From positions 23,107,594 through 23,171,593 of the forward strand of contig CM055881.1 of NCBI GenBank assembly GCA_029582165.1: 64,000 bases of DNA. Reading direction: 5' to 3'. The notes beneath the pieces are model-generated. The model made no database searches, was not told the DNA's origin, and saw only the letters and a program-made list of their open reading frames with translations. Below are positions 45,131-57,741 of this stretch, piece after piece. A program made the translations under genes and the position numbers. Position 1 is the stretch's first letter, and each line of letters opens with the position of its first letter. The DNA is from Portulaca oleracea. Lineage: Eukaryota > Streptophyta > Magnoliopsida > Caryophyllales > Portulacaceae.

Positions 45131-45432
45131 GCAAGACTGTGACGATGACGAAGGACAACTTCAAGCACATGATGACAATTAATCTCATCTCTCTGTAAAG
45201 AAAACATGGAAAAAAAAATTTTGAACAAGAAAAAGAAAAGGTCAAATTATATGGAAAAAGAATAAAAAGAAGAAGAAAGAAAGAAAGAAAGAAAAAAAGA
45301 CACTGTAAAACCTGTGAGTTTGCAGATTCAGGGAGAAGACGAGGGACAACAGATGAATGGAAGAGGCGAAAATGGTGTGTTTATATAGTATCTGATTGGC
45401 CAAGTTTCAGGATACTAGTAGAATTCTCAGTC

Positions 45433-45567
45433 GAGTCTCCAACTCCATCACCATCACCATCACCATCTCCAACTCAAACTCAAACTCCAACTCCAACTCC
45501 AACTCCAACTCCAACTTCAACTCCAACTCCTTCTCCAACTCCAATTCCAACTCCAACTCTGTTCGGT
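45433..45567 (+). repeat. TCCAAC/TCACCA hexamer microsatellite
   Basis: CACCAT repeats pass into TCCAAC/TCAAAC repeats, about 20 units. Open frames on both strands here are low-complexity artefacts. Confidence 0.9.
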
Positions 45568-45611
45568 CGCATTTCGAGTCGAATTGATACCGTAAATAAA
45601 GGATTTTCGCT

Positions 45612-46579
45612 TGTTTTAGACCCCTAATTATTAGTAAGTTATGATGATTTTGTGTTTTGTAGGTTAAATCAAAGAAAAGAGGGAAAAGAAGACCTAAAAG
45701 CTCCAAAAGCCCATCAACCAAGTGTGTGGCACCCGTAACCATGGGCTTCGCGCCCACGACGGTCGAAATTTTCGGAAATAAAGAGGCGGCGGCTAGGTTT
45801 AGGGTTTTGTTATATTTTATTACTTTTTCTCTCTTAAGTTTTAGTATATATATTAGGATTCTATCAATAAGAGTTGGTAGTTAGTTTTCAGTTTTTCTTT
45901 AGTTTCTTTAAGTTTCAGTTTTAGTTTTAAGCTTTCTTTAGTTTCTTTAAGTTTTCTTTCAATTCTGCGATTGTAATTTACATTCTCTTTCAAGATTAAT
46001 TCAAGTTCTTGTTCTTTACTTTCTGTTTCGCTATTCTAAATTTCATTAGTATTAGTTCCACAAAAATTCCATTTTTAGTGAAGCGGAGGATTAAAGTTCC
46101 TCGAATTCTCCCTTCAGGTGAGGATTCGAGCAGTCTTAGTAATCCAAATCACACCTTTCTTATTTGTTCGAGAGAAAGATTCGTGATTCAAAGATTCAAG
46201 ATTCAAGATTAGAGTAAAGATAAAACCTTCAGGTTAATGTTTTCTGTTTTCAATTCAGTAATTAGTTTAGTTTTTACTTTCATAGCTTTTAATTGTTTTC
46301 TTGAATATGTTCTTGATTTCTAGTTTAGTTTCTTGTTCTTGTTCTAGTAGTTAGGTTTTGTTTTCAATTTCTTGTTTTATTGTTTCCTAGTTTAGTTTCT
46401 TTAGTTAAGTTTCGATGTCTTGTTCTTGTTTTCAATTCATAATTAGTTTAGTTTAAATTATTTACTGTTTCCTACAATTTTAAACCCAAACCAAACCAAT
46501 TTCCTGAAAACCTAACACACCATCCCTGTGGATTCGACTACCCCTACTTTTAGGAAACCCAAATTACCACAACCGAACA
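45612..46579 (+). repeat. LTR of the second Athila-like element
   Basis: It starts TGTTTTAGACCCCTAATTATTAG-like (45612), resembling the first element's TGTTTAGACCC, and ends ACCGAACA two bases before the primer site. It holds one quasi-palindromic CCGT-AACCATGGGC-type stretch near 45733, a TATATATA-like box near 45846, and repeated TTTAGTTTCTT words in the leader. Confidence 0.68.
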
Positions 46580-46741
46580 ATGGCGTCGCTGCCGAGGATG
46601 GCGTTATTTGGTAGATTAGGTTATCGGTTTGTGTGTAAATAGTTTATTGCTTTCTTAGTTGTAATTTAATTTCAAAAAAAAAATGTGAACATAAAAATTG
46701 AAAAACAAAAAAAATTTTTAAAAAAAGTTAAAAAAAAAGTT

Positions 46742-47422
46742 ATGACTGCTGTTAGGGTTCCACAATTTGAGTAAGAAATATTTTGGAGATATTTTGCTAG
46801 ATTACAGGATTATGTTGCTCAATGTGAATCATATGGTATTTCACATGATACAATAGATATCTTGGGTATTATGTGTGAGGGTGTAAATTATGAAACTCGT
46901 AATCTCTTAGATTATTACGGGTTTTCCAATTTAGGAGAAGATAAAGCATGGGAGTTACTTGAGTGGTTGTCTAGGGATTCTTATGAATTTGAGCAACAAA
47001 ATGTTATTCCTAGCGGCCAATCTTCTTATTATGCACCACCCTCTGGGACTATAGCTGAACAGTCATGTGAATACCCCTTGTATTTTGATGATCAATCTTA
47101 TGGTAGGGATTATATAGAAAATTCTTTTGATCTTCCCCAATGTGATTTTGTTGAGTCTCATCCTTTGTGCTCATATTGTGATTCTCCGTACCATGATTCT
47201 GATTCTTGTGTCCGAGCTATAGTGGATGATTTTCGTGCGACGATGACTGAGTGCTCGCAAGAATTTTTACACATGATTAAAACTGGGGTAGAAAATTTTT
47301 CTTCACAAATGGTTGATTCGACTGTTGAAGTAGAATATTCATCATCATTGAGTCCTGAATTGCATGATAATACTTTTTTGTACCACTCCTATCATCTTTC
47401 TACCACTTCCTTACCTCCATGA
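46742..47422 (+). pseudogene. Gag-like protein of the second Athila-like element
   Basis: ATG at 46742 (MTAVRVPQFE) is followed by an in-frame TAA at 46772. Reading goes on through WRYFARLQDYVAQCESYG, IMCEGVNYETRNLLDYYG and DKAWELLEWLSRDSYEFE, a pattern typical of Athila Gag. A zinc knuckle CSYCDSPYHDSDSC (C-X2-C-X4-H-X4-C) lies near 47170. The frame ends at 47420. The protein is shorter than Athila Gag and no pol follows, so this element may also be non-autonomous. Confidence 0.68.
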
Positions 47423-48929
47423 TCTCCCTATCCTCATCCTCTTAAACCCTTAATCCATACTCTCATACTATCCCCACCATTCTTACATAAAACCCTCACA
47501 AAAGCATCCTAAAACACCACTAAAAACCTACAAAAAAAAGCCCTTTCTTCCTACACCTTTTCGATCATCTTTCCACCATATTCTTACAATCATAATCTCG
47601 ATTCCTCTATCTTCTTCAATTCCCTAATCCATAATCTCATCCTATCATCCCTCATCTCCATATAAATCTCCTATAAAACCTCCTAAAACAATCACAAAAC
47701 TATCCTAAAATATCACAAAAAGAGTCCTTCTTCCTATCCTTTTTCCTACCTTTTTCTTATCCTTCTTCATCACTTTCCTACCATTATTACTTCCATTTAT
47801 CCACTTCTTTAAGCCCTCTTATCTCCATTCTCATCTTTCTTCCATTATCCTTCCATAAAACCCTAAAAACTCCACAAAAAGCCTAACCTTTCTACTACCT
47901 AAAACACCACAAAAAAAAAGCCTTTTCCTACCCCTTTTCTTATCCCTTTTCCATACTTTTCTCCATCCACTTTTGGCACCATTTTGGCATTTTCAAGAGG
48001 AGTATTCAAGGCATTCAAAGGAACTACAACAAAGGCTAGGCAAGGCTTCCCCCTAAAAAGTCACAATGTAAGCTTTTATGTGTTCTTTCTTATGTAAATA
48101 AAGTGTACATGTTGTATTTTTATTTGTTCCTTGTTCAATGAAGTAATCCTATAAAGTTCTTATTTTTCTCCCTTCCTAATGTTATCAAAAGCACATTTTT
48201 AAACTTTTAGTAGAGTCTTTCCTTTTGTGAGAGGCGAACTCTTAAAGTTTACTTTTCGAGTTCGTAGCCTTACTCCCGAATTCATTCTTGGGTTTCGCAG
48301 GCGGAGTCTTTCTTTCTTTTCCTTTTGGTTTTGTCTTGGTTTTTCCCTTAAAAAGTTGGGTGGCGACTCCCATTTCGAACCAAAACACATCGAGGATTGC
48401 AAAAATTATGGTTAACATGGTTTTACAATGTATCGATGCAACTTTAGGGTTTTCTTTCTTCTATTTCTAAATAATACTTACATAAATCACTCTCCTCCGA
48501 GCCTTACACTTAAATGAGCAAATTGGGTTAAATTTAGAAGAGTTTGGAACAAGCGGATGTTCACTTTTAAAGGTTTAATTCAATGACTCATAAAATGTAT
48601 AAGGGAAAGTGATTTTACAAAATATTATTCATGAGATGTATGATTGATTTCCTTAAAGAGTTTTCAAAGGTTAAACCCCAACACAAAAAACCAAATCACA
48701 CCCCAATCCGCGTGGACGTTCAGAAGCCCGAACGCGAGGAAAATTGTCAACACATTGTTCCCCTTGATGGCCATTACGATCCTCAAAGGACCCGTATGCA
48801 CCATGAAATAGATATTGAAACCGGGTTAGATTCTAGAATAGGAATGGGTGGCTTGAAGCGAACCAGTGACCATAGGTGAACTGATCGCCATATGGTTCAG
48901 TTTGCTTGCGTTGTGGTGTTGTTCTTGGT
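47423..48929 (+). other. Non-coding internal region of the second Athila-like element
   Basis: 47430-47990 is C/T/A-rich with many degenerate repeats of CCTAAAACACCACAAAAA and TTCCTACC(T/A)TTTTC type. 48225-48400 has a phrase ending GGGTGGCGACTCCCATTTCG, seen near Ty3 3' regions. A frame at 48631-48879 is not recognisable. Confidence 0.5.
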
Positions 48930-49234
48930 GTTATTGTAAAACCCCGAAAAATTCGATTATTTTTTACCGTTAAAATTCCTGACGCGCGTTACTTTCCGTT
49001 TGTTTATATGAGTTTTTATCACACGGAGCTATTACGAACGCGAGTGAGTTCGTTAGAATTTTTAGAGTCTTAAAAATATCAGTTAGAGACTTTTTGGGTA
49101 TCGGTTAAAATTAATTGGGATCAGTTTGCAAAAACTGTTTAAGGAAAGGTGTTGTTTTAGGAAAAGAATAAATTGGAAGGGTGTTACTAACACCTAGGTT
49201 TTATTTGTACTAATTTTACCCAAATTTCTTCCCC

Positions 49235-49241
49235 TATAAAT
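49235..49241 (+). promoter_or_regulatory. TATA box, LARD 5' LTR
   Basis: TATAAAT about 300 bp into the LTR, followed by a (CT)n leader (49312-49333) typical of plant transcript starts. Confidence 0.65.
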
Positions 49242-49960
49242 ACCCTTTTTGGATCCATACCCAATAAAGAAATACCCTAAAAATCTTCTTCAACCGCAAA
49301 GTTGTTATTTTACTCTCTCTCTCTCTCTCTCACCTCCTTTTCTCCCTCTGCTTCACCCCGAGCCACCACCTCGCACCATCACCCACCATCATCAAACCAC
49401 CACCAACCAACCTTCTTCCACCAGCTCCTCGCTGCTGACCGCCACCCCCACCTTTTCCAACCACCGCATCGCCGACGCCGACCACCCACCTCGCCGCCCG
49501 ACACATCGACCAAACCCCCCTTAGCTCCATTCCTTTTCTGTCCCGACCAGCTGCACTGCCCCTCCACCACCGCAGCACCGACACCGCCGACCACGGCGAC
49601 TCCGACTACGGTGATCGGCGATGTCCGTTCCGCTCCGGCGAACCACCGAGCCTCCGTTCCACCTTGTTTAAACTCGGGTTTGCTCTACTGCCGTCCCGTC
49701 ACCGTCGACGACCCACGACGCTCCTCATCTGGCAACCGGAACTCCGACGACACCCCCAACCACCCGACGTCGACCACCAGTCACCGCCAGCACCACCACC
49801 CTCCCTTTGCTTCTCTTGATCAGTATAAACTCTAACCCTATTTTTGATTAGTTTTGTTCTTGTTTTTATTATTATTACTATTACTATTATGATTATTATC
49901 AGTATTATTTATCATAGGTCAAGTAATCTATTTTATGATGTAATAATATTATGGTGTAAA

Positions 49961-49991
<31 letters not shown>

Positions 49992-51199
49992 GTCATTATC
50001 TATGTGATTATTATTAATGTTATGGTGACCTTATGTTTAAGTATTTTATTATGAACATACTTATGTTTGAAAAGATTGGTATGTTGAATATGTCTTTGAT
50101 ATTTCATGTTTTTATTGAGTTTTCATATTATCACTACTAATAAGTTTCATATTAAGTTATTATTAAGTTTGGTGATTTTATTATGTTCCAGATTATTATT
50201 ATTAAGTTTTCCCTAAACTATTATTAAGTTTCGTGATATTATTAAGTTTCGTAGTATTACTAAGTTATTAAGATATTATTAAGTTTCCATGATAATATTA
50301 TGTCTCCATATTCTTTTTAAAGAGTCATATTATTATTATTATTATAAAGTTTCGTATTATTATGATTATTATAAAATTTCCTGAAAGTTTCATATTATTA
50401 GTATTAAAAGTTTCATATACTTTGGTATTAAAGTTTTATAAAGCTTTCATGTTGTTATGTGGTAATATGATTTTTTTATGTTCAAAAACCCTACGTTAAT
50501 AGTATTATTAAAAGTATTAGGATCGAGTTATGGTTTTAAATATGTCATGTCGATTTTATTATTTTACCTTTAGAAAATATGTGTTGTGATGTTCATGTTT
50601 TCTTAATAGTTACTCTCGATACATGGTTAACTAACTTATAAGAAAAGGTTAAGGTTGGAGTATGATAGGATTCGTGCGTAACTAACTTTCGTAGAAGTCA
50701 AGTTTTAATTTTAGAAGTTTATATTCGAATTTTAGGTCCGAGTGAGACGACGCGATAGTTAGCTCCCGTGTGTAAGTGTTGCAGTAAAAAGAAGATGTTC
50801 AGGTAATGTCTATGCCCTAATCCCCTTTGGATGCTCTTTACTTGTTTTATTGATTTCTATATTGATTTCGGAACATGCATCCCGAAGGGGACTTTATCTA
50901 AAACTTGACTGTCTATTTTGTTTAAGATGGTTATGTTCTTTATTCATAAAGTGTGGACAGTCTTTTGGTTTTTGTATTGAAAATGTGTTGGGTTGGAATT
51001 GTGGTTTGGAAATGTTGGATTTGGAATTGTTGGTTGATCTTTGGAATGAGCGAGATATAAACTGATTAAATAATGGTTATGAGTATAATGCGGGTTGAGG
51101 CGGTACTCCCAGACCAGTGGTTACTGTGAGGGAGATCACAAGAGACCAGTGATGCACAGTATTGGGGATGTGAGTTAGCGTCGATCGAATAGGAATATT

Positions 51200-51520
51200 T
51201 ATGCGAGTCCGTGGGACTCGAAAGAAAGAAAAGAAAGAAAAGAAAAGAAAAGAAAGAAACGAGTTATCATTGATCGTCGAATGATGTTGTTTATGCGAGT
51301 CAGTGGGACTCAGAAGAGAGAAAAGAAAGAAAAGAAAGAAAAGAAAAGAAAGAAAAGAGAAGAAAGCAGTTATCTGATCGGTCGAATGATGTTGTTTATG
51401 CAGTCAGTGGGACTCAAAGAAAGAAAAGAAGGAAATGAAAAGAAAAGAAAAGAAAGCAGTTATGCGATCGGTCGAATGATGTTGTTTATGCAAGTCCTTG
51501 GGACTCGAATCATGTTTTGA
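51200..51520 (+). repeat. Minisatellite with GAGTCC hairpin and AAGAAA purine run (5' LTR)
   Basis: Four units of about 85-95 bp. Each has TTTATGC(G)AGTC...GGGACTC, then (AAAG)/(AAAAG)n, then GTTAT...GATCG(G)TCGAATGATGTTG. The best hairpin is GAGTCC-GTG-GGACTC at 51205-51219. Confidence 0.85.
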
Positions 51521-52059
51521 GTCTTTGGACTCAGAGGCATCTGGAAGCCAGCCGCTTTAAAATATGGAAGCAGTAAGGTTGACTGGTTAAAGATATTTTG
51601 AAAGGTTGACTCGTTTCCCCTTCCCTTAAAATATGTTGCAATGAATTGTATAATGTTTTGACTATTAGGGGTAGACATTATTGAGGTTTCCCCCCTCATG
51701 TTGTGAATGTTTTGTTTTCAGGTGAAGGTCAGTTATGTGAAGGGGAAGGGCACTAGAGTGAGGACGTTAGAGTTAGCCGTTTTGAGAATAAAGTTCAGTT
51801 TATGTTTAGACTTGAAGTTTGGTTAATGTTGAGTTTATGTTGTTCTAGAATTCGAAGTTCTTTTCGTTTGATTAATTTGAAGTTCGTAGTTTGATTTATT
51901 AGTCTCTTTCTTGCCTTGTATTCCTTCGGGGATACAAGATGCCTTAAGTAAATAAAATGAGTAAAAAGAAAAAAAATGATGAGTCTTCCGCTGTTAATGT
52001 TAGTCAACGTTTGACTTTGACCGTTAAGTTTAGAATTAAATTTTCGGGGCGTTACAGAA

Positions 52060-52071
52060 TGGTATCAGAGC
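52060..52071 (+). other. Primer binding site of the LARD
   Basis: TGGTATCAGAGC, complementary to the 3' end of initiator tRNA-Met, three bases after the LTR. Confidence 0.88.
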
Positions 52072-55000
52072 TCTGGGTTACGACCTGGTAGCTCCTAAGT
52101 GTCTATTAGGTTCTTAGTTAGAGCTTAGGAAGCTACGTTCGAAGTGTGAGTGTAGGTCGGCCGGGTGCATCTATTTGATTGATTCCTCATGTTATAAGAA
52201 TGTATGCATGCTTAATATGTGACTTGATTTATTTTACCAGTACTGAAATATGTTTTGCACGGAACTAATGTTATGGTGGTGAGTATAATATCATGGCATT
52301 GATGTTAGTATGTTTTGTTAAAGCTATTAGGTATTGTTATTCCTATGTTAATGGTTTAATGGAATGAAGATTGGGGATTGAGCCTTTTAGGCATTATAGT
52401 ATGAATTATGGTGATTTTGGTTAGCTTAGAATAAAGAATGATGAGAAAACATAAGGAGGTGACTCAGCATGGTTGGCTCTAATTATTATTATCTCTGAGT
52501 AAGGAGTGAATGAGTGTAATTGTTTGCCACGACATGTTATTTTTTTGAGGTTAAATTGGGAAGTTAGCATTGAACCGGGACTAAAAGAGTGTGATTGGGA
52601 AAAAAAAATATAGGGTAAAGTTGAGTTCAGAGTTGGCTCCTTTTTGTATCTATGTTACGTAAATGATATTGAGGTAACAATGGGGGTTATGTGCAGTTCT
52701 CTCGAGGTTTCGAGTTAAAGCAATATCTTTAAAGAAACAATGAGGTCAGAGATTGGTTTTAAAGTGGGTATTCGAGGTGATGATCATGTAGGCGATTATA
52801 AGTTAGGCTTGATTTTTGGAGACTTCCAGAAAAGTTGAATTGCATCGATCTTTCTTTTGGGTATCGAGGTTATAAGGAGGAGCTTAGAGTAACATGGGGA
52901 TTACGCTTGGTTGATCAAGATCTCGGGTGTAAAGGGTCACTTTTAAAGAAAAAGAAACTTGTTAGGAGGTGAGGAGCTGAGACGGAATTTTGTCAAGGAT
53001 CGTATGTGTAATTTGATTTTTGAATGGTGATTTGGATATTTTAAGCAGGGATTGAATTAAATTCTGGTTTTAAATTGTTAAGGTTAGGTGAATATTTTTG
53101 GGATGAGGCTGAGCTAAACATGATATTGAGATATGACACTTATAGGGATTCCAAGCTATAGCACGAAGGTCTTCGAAGCCAGGAATGCGAATAGTGTGTG
53201 AAAAAAAAATGATTAGATAGTTAAGAATGCGAAATGATTATTTCTTGTAGTATCAGTCACTTAGGGATGGGATCAATTTGATCTGTAACTATTTGATATA
53301 ATCTCTTCTCCTCTTAAGTGATTGATGTGAGTATTATGATGTATTTTACGATTCTAAGTTTCATCTGTAGTAATTTGCATACTGATATATTTATACCTGT
53401 GTGTTTGTGTACTTGATTGTCCAGTTGTGATGATATGCCTTTTAATTATGAACGTGCGAATGAAGTAAGTCGATCATCTGTGAAGTGGGTATAACCCATG
53501 AGGAAATTTGCAAGAGGTTGATGCGCACCACTTTGTTTGAGTCTCTGCTGACTAAGTTCTGTCTGAGTATCATTTGAATTGGACTGTATGAACGTTATTG
53601 AGAAAACATGTGTGGGGTTGAGCAATCTGTTGGTTTGTACCTGATTAAGTTGTGGAGTATCATTTAATTGATTTCGTTTAAATATCGTATGTTTATTATT
53701 GAAATTTCTTTCCTGCGATTAATCAACTCTGTTACTGGTAACTCTTGTTATCTAGAACTATTGGGGGGAAAATGATATCAGATGGATAGTAGGTGCCTAG
53801 CATGTATATATTCGATGAGCTATGCAAAGTGTTTGATCATGTTTTAGGTATTTATATGTGAATTACATCGATTACCGTTAAGAGAAATAAATGATTAGAT
53901 GTACAAGGGAGGTTGTCATCTAACCTTGGTCCTTATACTTTAATGCTTGAAACATGCGACAGGTTGGTCTTTATCAAAATCAGTGGTTCTAGGACAGGTT
54001 TAGTGATAAAGAATGTTTTTAATGAGGTAAGTACATGAAAACTCTTAAGGTTGTAGTTGGGTATTGTTGGATTTTGAGGGACCATTGAAGTTAAATTAAT
54101 ATTCTTAAGGAAATAGCAGGTTAAGCTTGCTTCCTGTTTGAGGTGTTAAAAATTATTGTGTACCGATATTCGAGTTTCGAGGACGAAACTCCTTTTCGAT
54201 GGGTTGAGAGGGTAATAATATGTAAGTGTTAGTTTGTTGGGAATTTGCAAGTTAAGTAAAAAGTCTTTTGGCAGGATTAAGTGTCTTGGAGTTAAAGAGT
54301 GACTTACAAATTAACTGTAGTGTTGATCATATCTTGGGTAATTATAAGTGAGCCTTTTCGGATTTGTATCTATCCCTTAGCGCAATCTTAACAACCAGTG
54401 AGTGTTTTCCTTCCGTTTAGGCCACAAGGTCATGTAGTTCCAAATACTCAAGTCCTTGCTTAGTTGTTTCCATTATCACTTTAATATTCTTGTGTCTTAT
54501 GTATCGTTCTCCAACAGTAGGAGTTCCCTCTTAATCTAGATAATCGAGCTTAGCTTTTGGTCATTTTATAGGAGAAAAGTTTGAGGCTTATTGGAATTTT
54601 GAGGCATCAAGTTAGTATTTTGATGTGTGGGACTATCTGCGAGAAGTCCTCTGTCTCATATGGTTAATAAAGATTTCTTAAAGAAGTCATGTCACTTGAA
54701 TGTGTGTGGTTCTCACATAATCTTGAAATGTTTGGCATCTTTGTGACATTGAAGGAGAGCCTTGAAATTGAGTTAAAGGAATACTGGACAATTTGGCATT
54801 ACTTGAGGATTTGTATGAAATTGATTTCGGAATTACCGCTATGGGATGTTATCTTGGGACTACATATGGACACTATTGAGAAAGTACCAGTATTTTTATG
54901 TGATCTTGCACCTAGAAGAAGGAAATTGATATTAGTTGGAGATACGTGGAGCTTATAATATCTTGGGTGTTCGTGGTTAGTCATCTGTGGTGGGTTTTTC

Positions 55001-55422
55001 TAATGAAAGTATTATACAGTTTAGAAGGTCGATGACGAAGATAGTCAAGGTAATGCTGGGTTTAGGCTTGATTATAAGTTGGCTCTAATTAAGGATGCTC
55101 AAGGTGAGAATGATTGTAAGCCGCTTTTGGAAAATTATCATATGTTACCATGGATTGGAAACAGCTAATTGTTCCTCGATTTAGCGTGTGAACCTTTATC
55201 GTGTAAGGATTCTTGCTCATCATTTGGGAGGTGCATCTACTAGTTTCATGTTTGGTCACTGTACGAGAGCTTTCTGCTAGAGTAGAAGTAAGCGTTGTTT
55301 GATGGTGGCCACTGTTTAAGTTTCGGGGACGAAACTTCTTTTAAGAGGGTAATAATGTAAAACCCCAAGTTTTCGCTTAGCTACTCCGTTAGTTAGTTAG
55401 CTCACCCGATAGGCCTAAGTTT
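52072..55422 (+). other. LARD internal region, non-coding
   Basis: About 3.3 kb without a frame resembling any retroelement protein; the longest frames are under 100 codons. Short words such as GAGGTTA, TTGAGTT and AGGAGGTGA recur loosely. Two GTTTCG-NGGA-CGAAAC modules lie at 54174 and 55319. Such regions are usually read as packaging and structural RNA. Confidence 0.75.
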
Positions 55423-55459
55423 AAGTTTCGAGGACGAAACTTCTTTAAGTGGGGAATGA
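55423..55459 (+). other. Hairpin plus polypurine tract before the LARD 3' LTR
   Basis: AAGTTTCG-AGGA-CGAAACTT (8-bp arms, 55423-55442) is followed by AAGTGGGGAATGA up to the LTR. This GTTTCGAGGACGAAAC module is a hallmark of Tekay-type chromovirus 3' ends. Confidence 0.8.
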
Positions 55460-55759
55460 TGTAACACCCCGAAAAATTCGATTATTTTTTACCGTTAAAA
55501 TTCCTGACGCGCGTTACTTTCCGTTTGTTTATATGAGTTTTTATCACACGGAGCTATTACGAACGTGAGTGAGTTCGTTAGAATTTTTAGAGTCTTAAAA
55601 ATATCAGTTAGAGACTTTTTGGGTATCGGTTAAAATTAATTGGGATCAGTTTGCAAAAACTGTTTAAGGAAAGGTGTTGTTTTAGGAAAAGAATAAATTG
55701 GAAGGGTGTTACTAACACCTAGGTTTTATTTGTACTAATTTTACCCAAATTTCTTCCCC

Positions 55760-55766
55760 TATAAAT
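55760..55766 (+). promoter_or_regulatory. TATA box, LARD 3' LTR
   Basis: Same context as the 5' LTR copy. Read-through from here would run into the flanking DNA toward 58605. Confidence 0.65.
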
Positions 55767-56492
55767 ACCCTTTTTGGATCCATACCCAATAAACAAATAC
55801 CCTAAAAATCTTCTTCAACCGCAAAGTTGTTATTTTACTCTCTCTCTCTTCCCTCTCTCTCTCTCACCTCCTTTTCTCCCTCTGCTTCACCCCGAGCCAC
55901 CACCTCGCACCATCACCCACCATCATCAAACCACCACCAACCAACCTTCTTCCACTCCTCCTCACCGACCGCCACCCCCACCTTTTCCGACCACCGCATC
56001 GCCAACGCCGACCACCCACCTCGCCGCCCGACACATCGACCAAACCCCCCTTAGCTCGATTCCTTTTCTGTCCCGACCAGCTGCACTGCCCCTCCACCAC
56101 CGCAGCACCGACACCGCTTCTGACCACCGGCGACTCCCCCGACTACCAGTGATCGGCCGATGTCCGTTCCCCCGCTCCGGCGAACCACCGAGCCTCCGTT
56201 CCACCTTGTTTAAACTCGGGTTTGCTCTTTCGTCCGTCACCGTCGACGACCCACGGCGCTCCTCATCGGCAGCGGAACTCGGCGACACTGACCACCCGGC
56301 GTCGACCACCAGTCACCGCCAGCACCACCACCCTCCCTTTGCTTCTCTTGATCAGTATAAACTCTAACCCTATTTTTGATTAGTTTTGTTCTTGTTTTTA
56401 TTATTATTACTATTACTATTATGATTATTATCAGTATTATTTATCATAGGTCAAGTAATCTATTTTGTGATGTAATAATATTATGGTGTAAA

Positions 56493-56526
<34 letters not shown>

Positions 56527-57741
56527 GTCATTATCTATGTGATTATTATTAATGTTATGGTGACCTTATGTTTAAGTATTTTATTATGAACATACTTATG
56601 TTTGAAAAGATTGGTATGTTGAATATGTCTTTGATATTTCATGTTTTTATTGAGTTTTCATATTATCACTACTAATAAGTTTCATATTAAGTTATTATTA
56701 AGTTTGGTGATTTTATTATGTTCCGGATTATTATTATTAAGTTTTCCCTAAACTATTATTAAGTTTCGTGATATTATTAAGTTTCGTAGTATTACTAAGT
56801 TATTAAGATATTATTAAGTTTCCATGATAATATTATGTCTCCATATTCTTTTTAAAGAGTCATATTATTATTATTATTATAAAGTTTCGTATTATTATGA
56901 TTATTATAAAATTTCCTGAAAGTTTCATATTATTAGTATTAAAAGTTTCATATACTTTGGTATTAAAGTTTTATAAAGCTTTCATGTTGTTATGTGGTAA
57001 TATGATTTTTTTATGTTCAAAAACCCTACGTTAATAGTATTATTAAAAGTATTAGGATCGAGTTATGGTTTTAAATATGTCATGTCGATTTTATTATTTT
57101 ACCTTTAGAAAATATGTGTTGTGATGTTCATGTTTTCTTAATAGTTACTCTCGATACATGGTTAACTAACTTATAAGAAAAGGTTAAGGTTGGAGTATGA
57201 TAGGATTCGTGCGTAACTAACTTTCGTAGAAGTCAAGTTTTAATTTTAGAAGTTTATATTCGAATTTTAGGTCCGAGTGAGACGACGCGATAGTTAGCTC
57301 CCGTGTGTAAGTGTTGCAGTAAAAAGAAGATGTTCAGGTAATGTCTATGCCCTAATCCCCTTTGGATGCTCTTTACTTGTTTTATTGATTTCTATATTGA
57401 TTTCGGAACATGCATCCCGAAGGGGACTTTATCTAAAACTTATTATCTATTTTGTTTAAGATGGTTATGTTCTTTATTCATAAAGTGTGGACAGTCTTTT
57501 GGTTTTTGTATTGAAAATGTGTTGGGTTGGAATTGTGGTTTGGAAATGTTGGATTTGGAATTGTTGGTTGATCTTTGGAATGGCGAGATATAAACCTGAT
57601 TAAATAATGGTTATGAGTATAATGCGGGTTCGGGCAGTACTCCCCAAGACCAGGTGGTTACATGTGAGGGAGACTGTCAAGAGACCAGGTGATGCCTGGT
57701 ATTGGGGATGTGAGTTAGGCGATCGATCGAATAGGAATATT

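Larger units (their letters stand above)
42949..45611 (+). mobile_element. Tat-like Ty3 element, 3' non-coding part
   Basis: TTGAACTACGTTTGGCTTGA and GGTATGTAGGCGATTTGGGG followed by TCAAGACCCAAATACAGTCA (43133-43220) form a phrase I recognise from the 3' region of plant Tat/Ogre-type elements. Two different tandem arrays follow, as is common in this lineage: a 24-bp array (43262-44250) and a ~90-bp hairpin array (44440-45130). The 3' LTR is missing, being cut off by the LTR starting at 45612. Confidence 0.68.
45612..48934 (+). mobile_element. Second Athila-like element: LTR and gag part, interrupted by the LARD
   Basis: LTR 45612-46579, TGGCGTCGCTGCCGAGG primer site (46581) and a gag pseudogene (46742-47422) are in order, followed by non-coding DNA. 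The LARD inserts at 48934. The right-hand continuation beyond 58605 shows no second LTR before the window ends, so its full extent is unknown. Confidence 0.68.
48935..52056 (+). repeat. LARD 5' LTR
   Basis: TGTAAAACCCCGAAAAATTC to TCGGGGCGTTACA. It contains a TATA box (49235), a CT-repeat leader, a GC-rich Pro/His-coding-like block, (TTA)n, a purine-rich minisatellite (51200-51520) and TTTTGTTTTCAGGTGAAG near 51709. Confidence 0.92.

Noticed and set aside
45396..45757. Open frames of Ser/Asn and Glu/Leu repeats on both strands.
   Set aside because: They are translations of a hexamer microsatellite.
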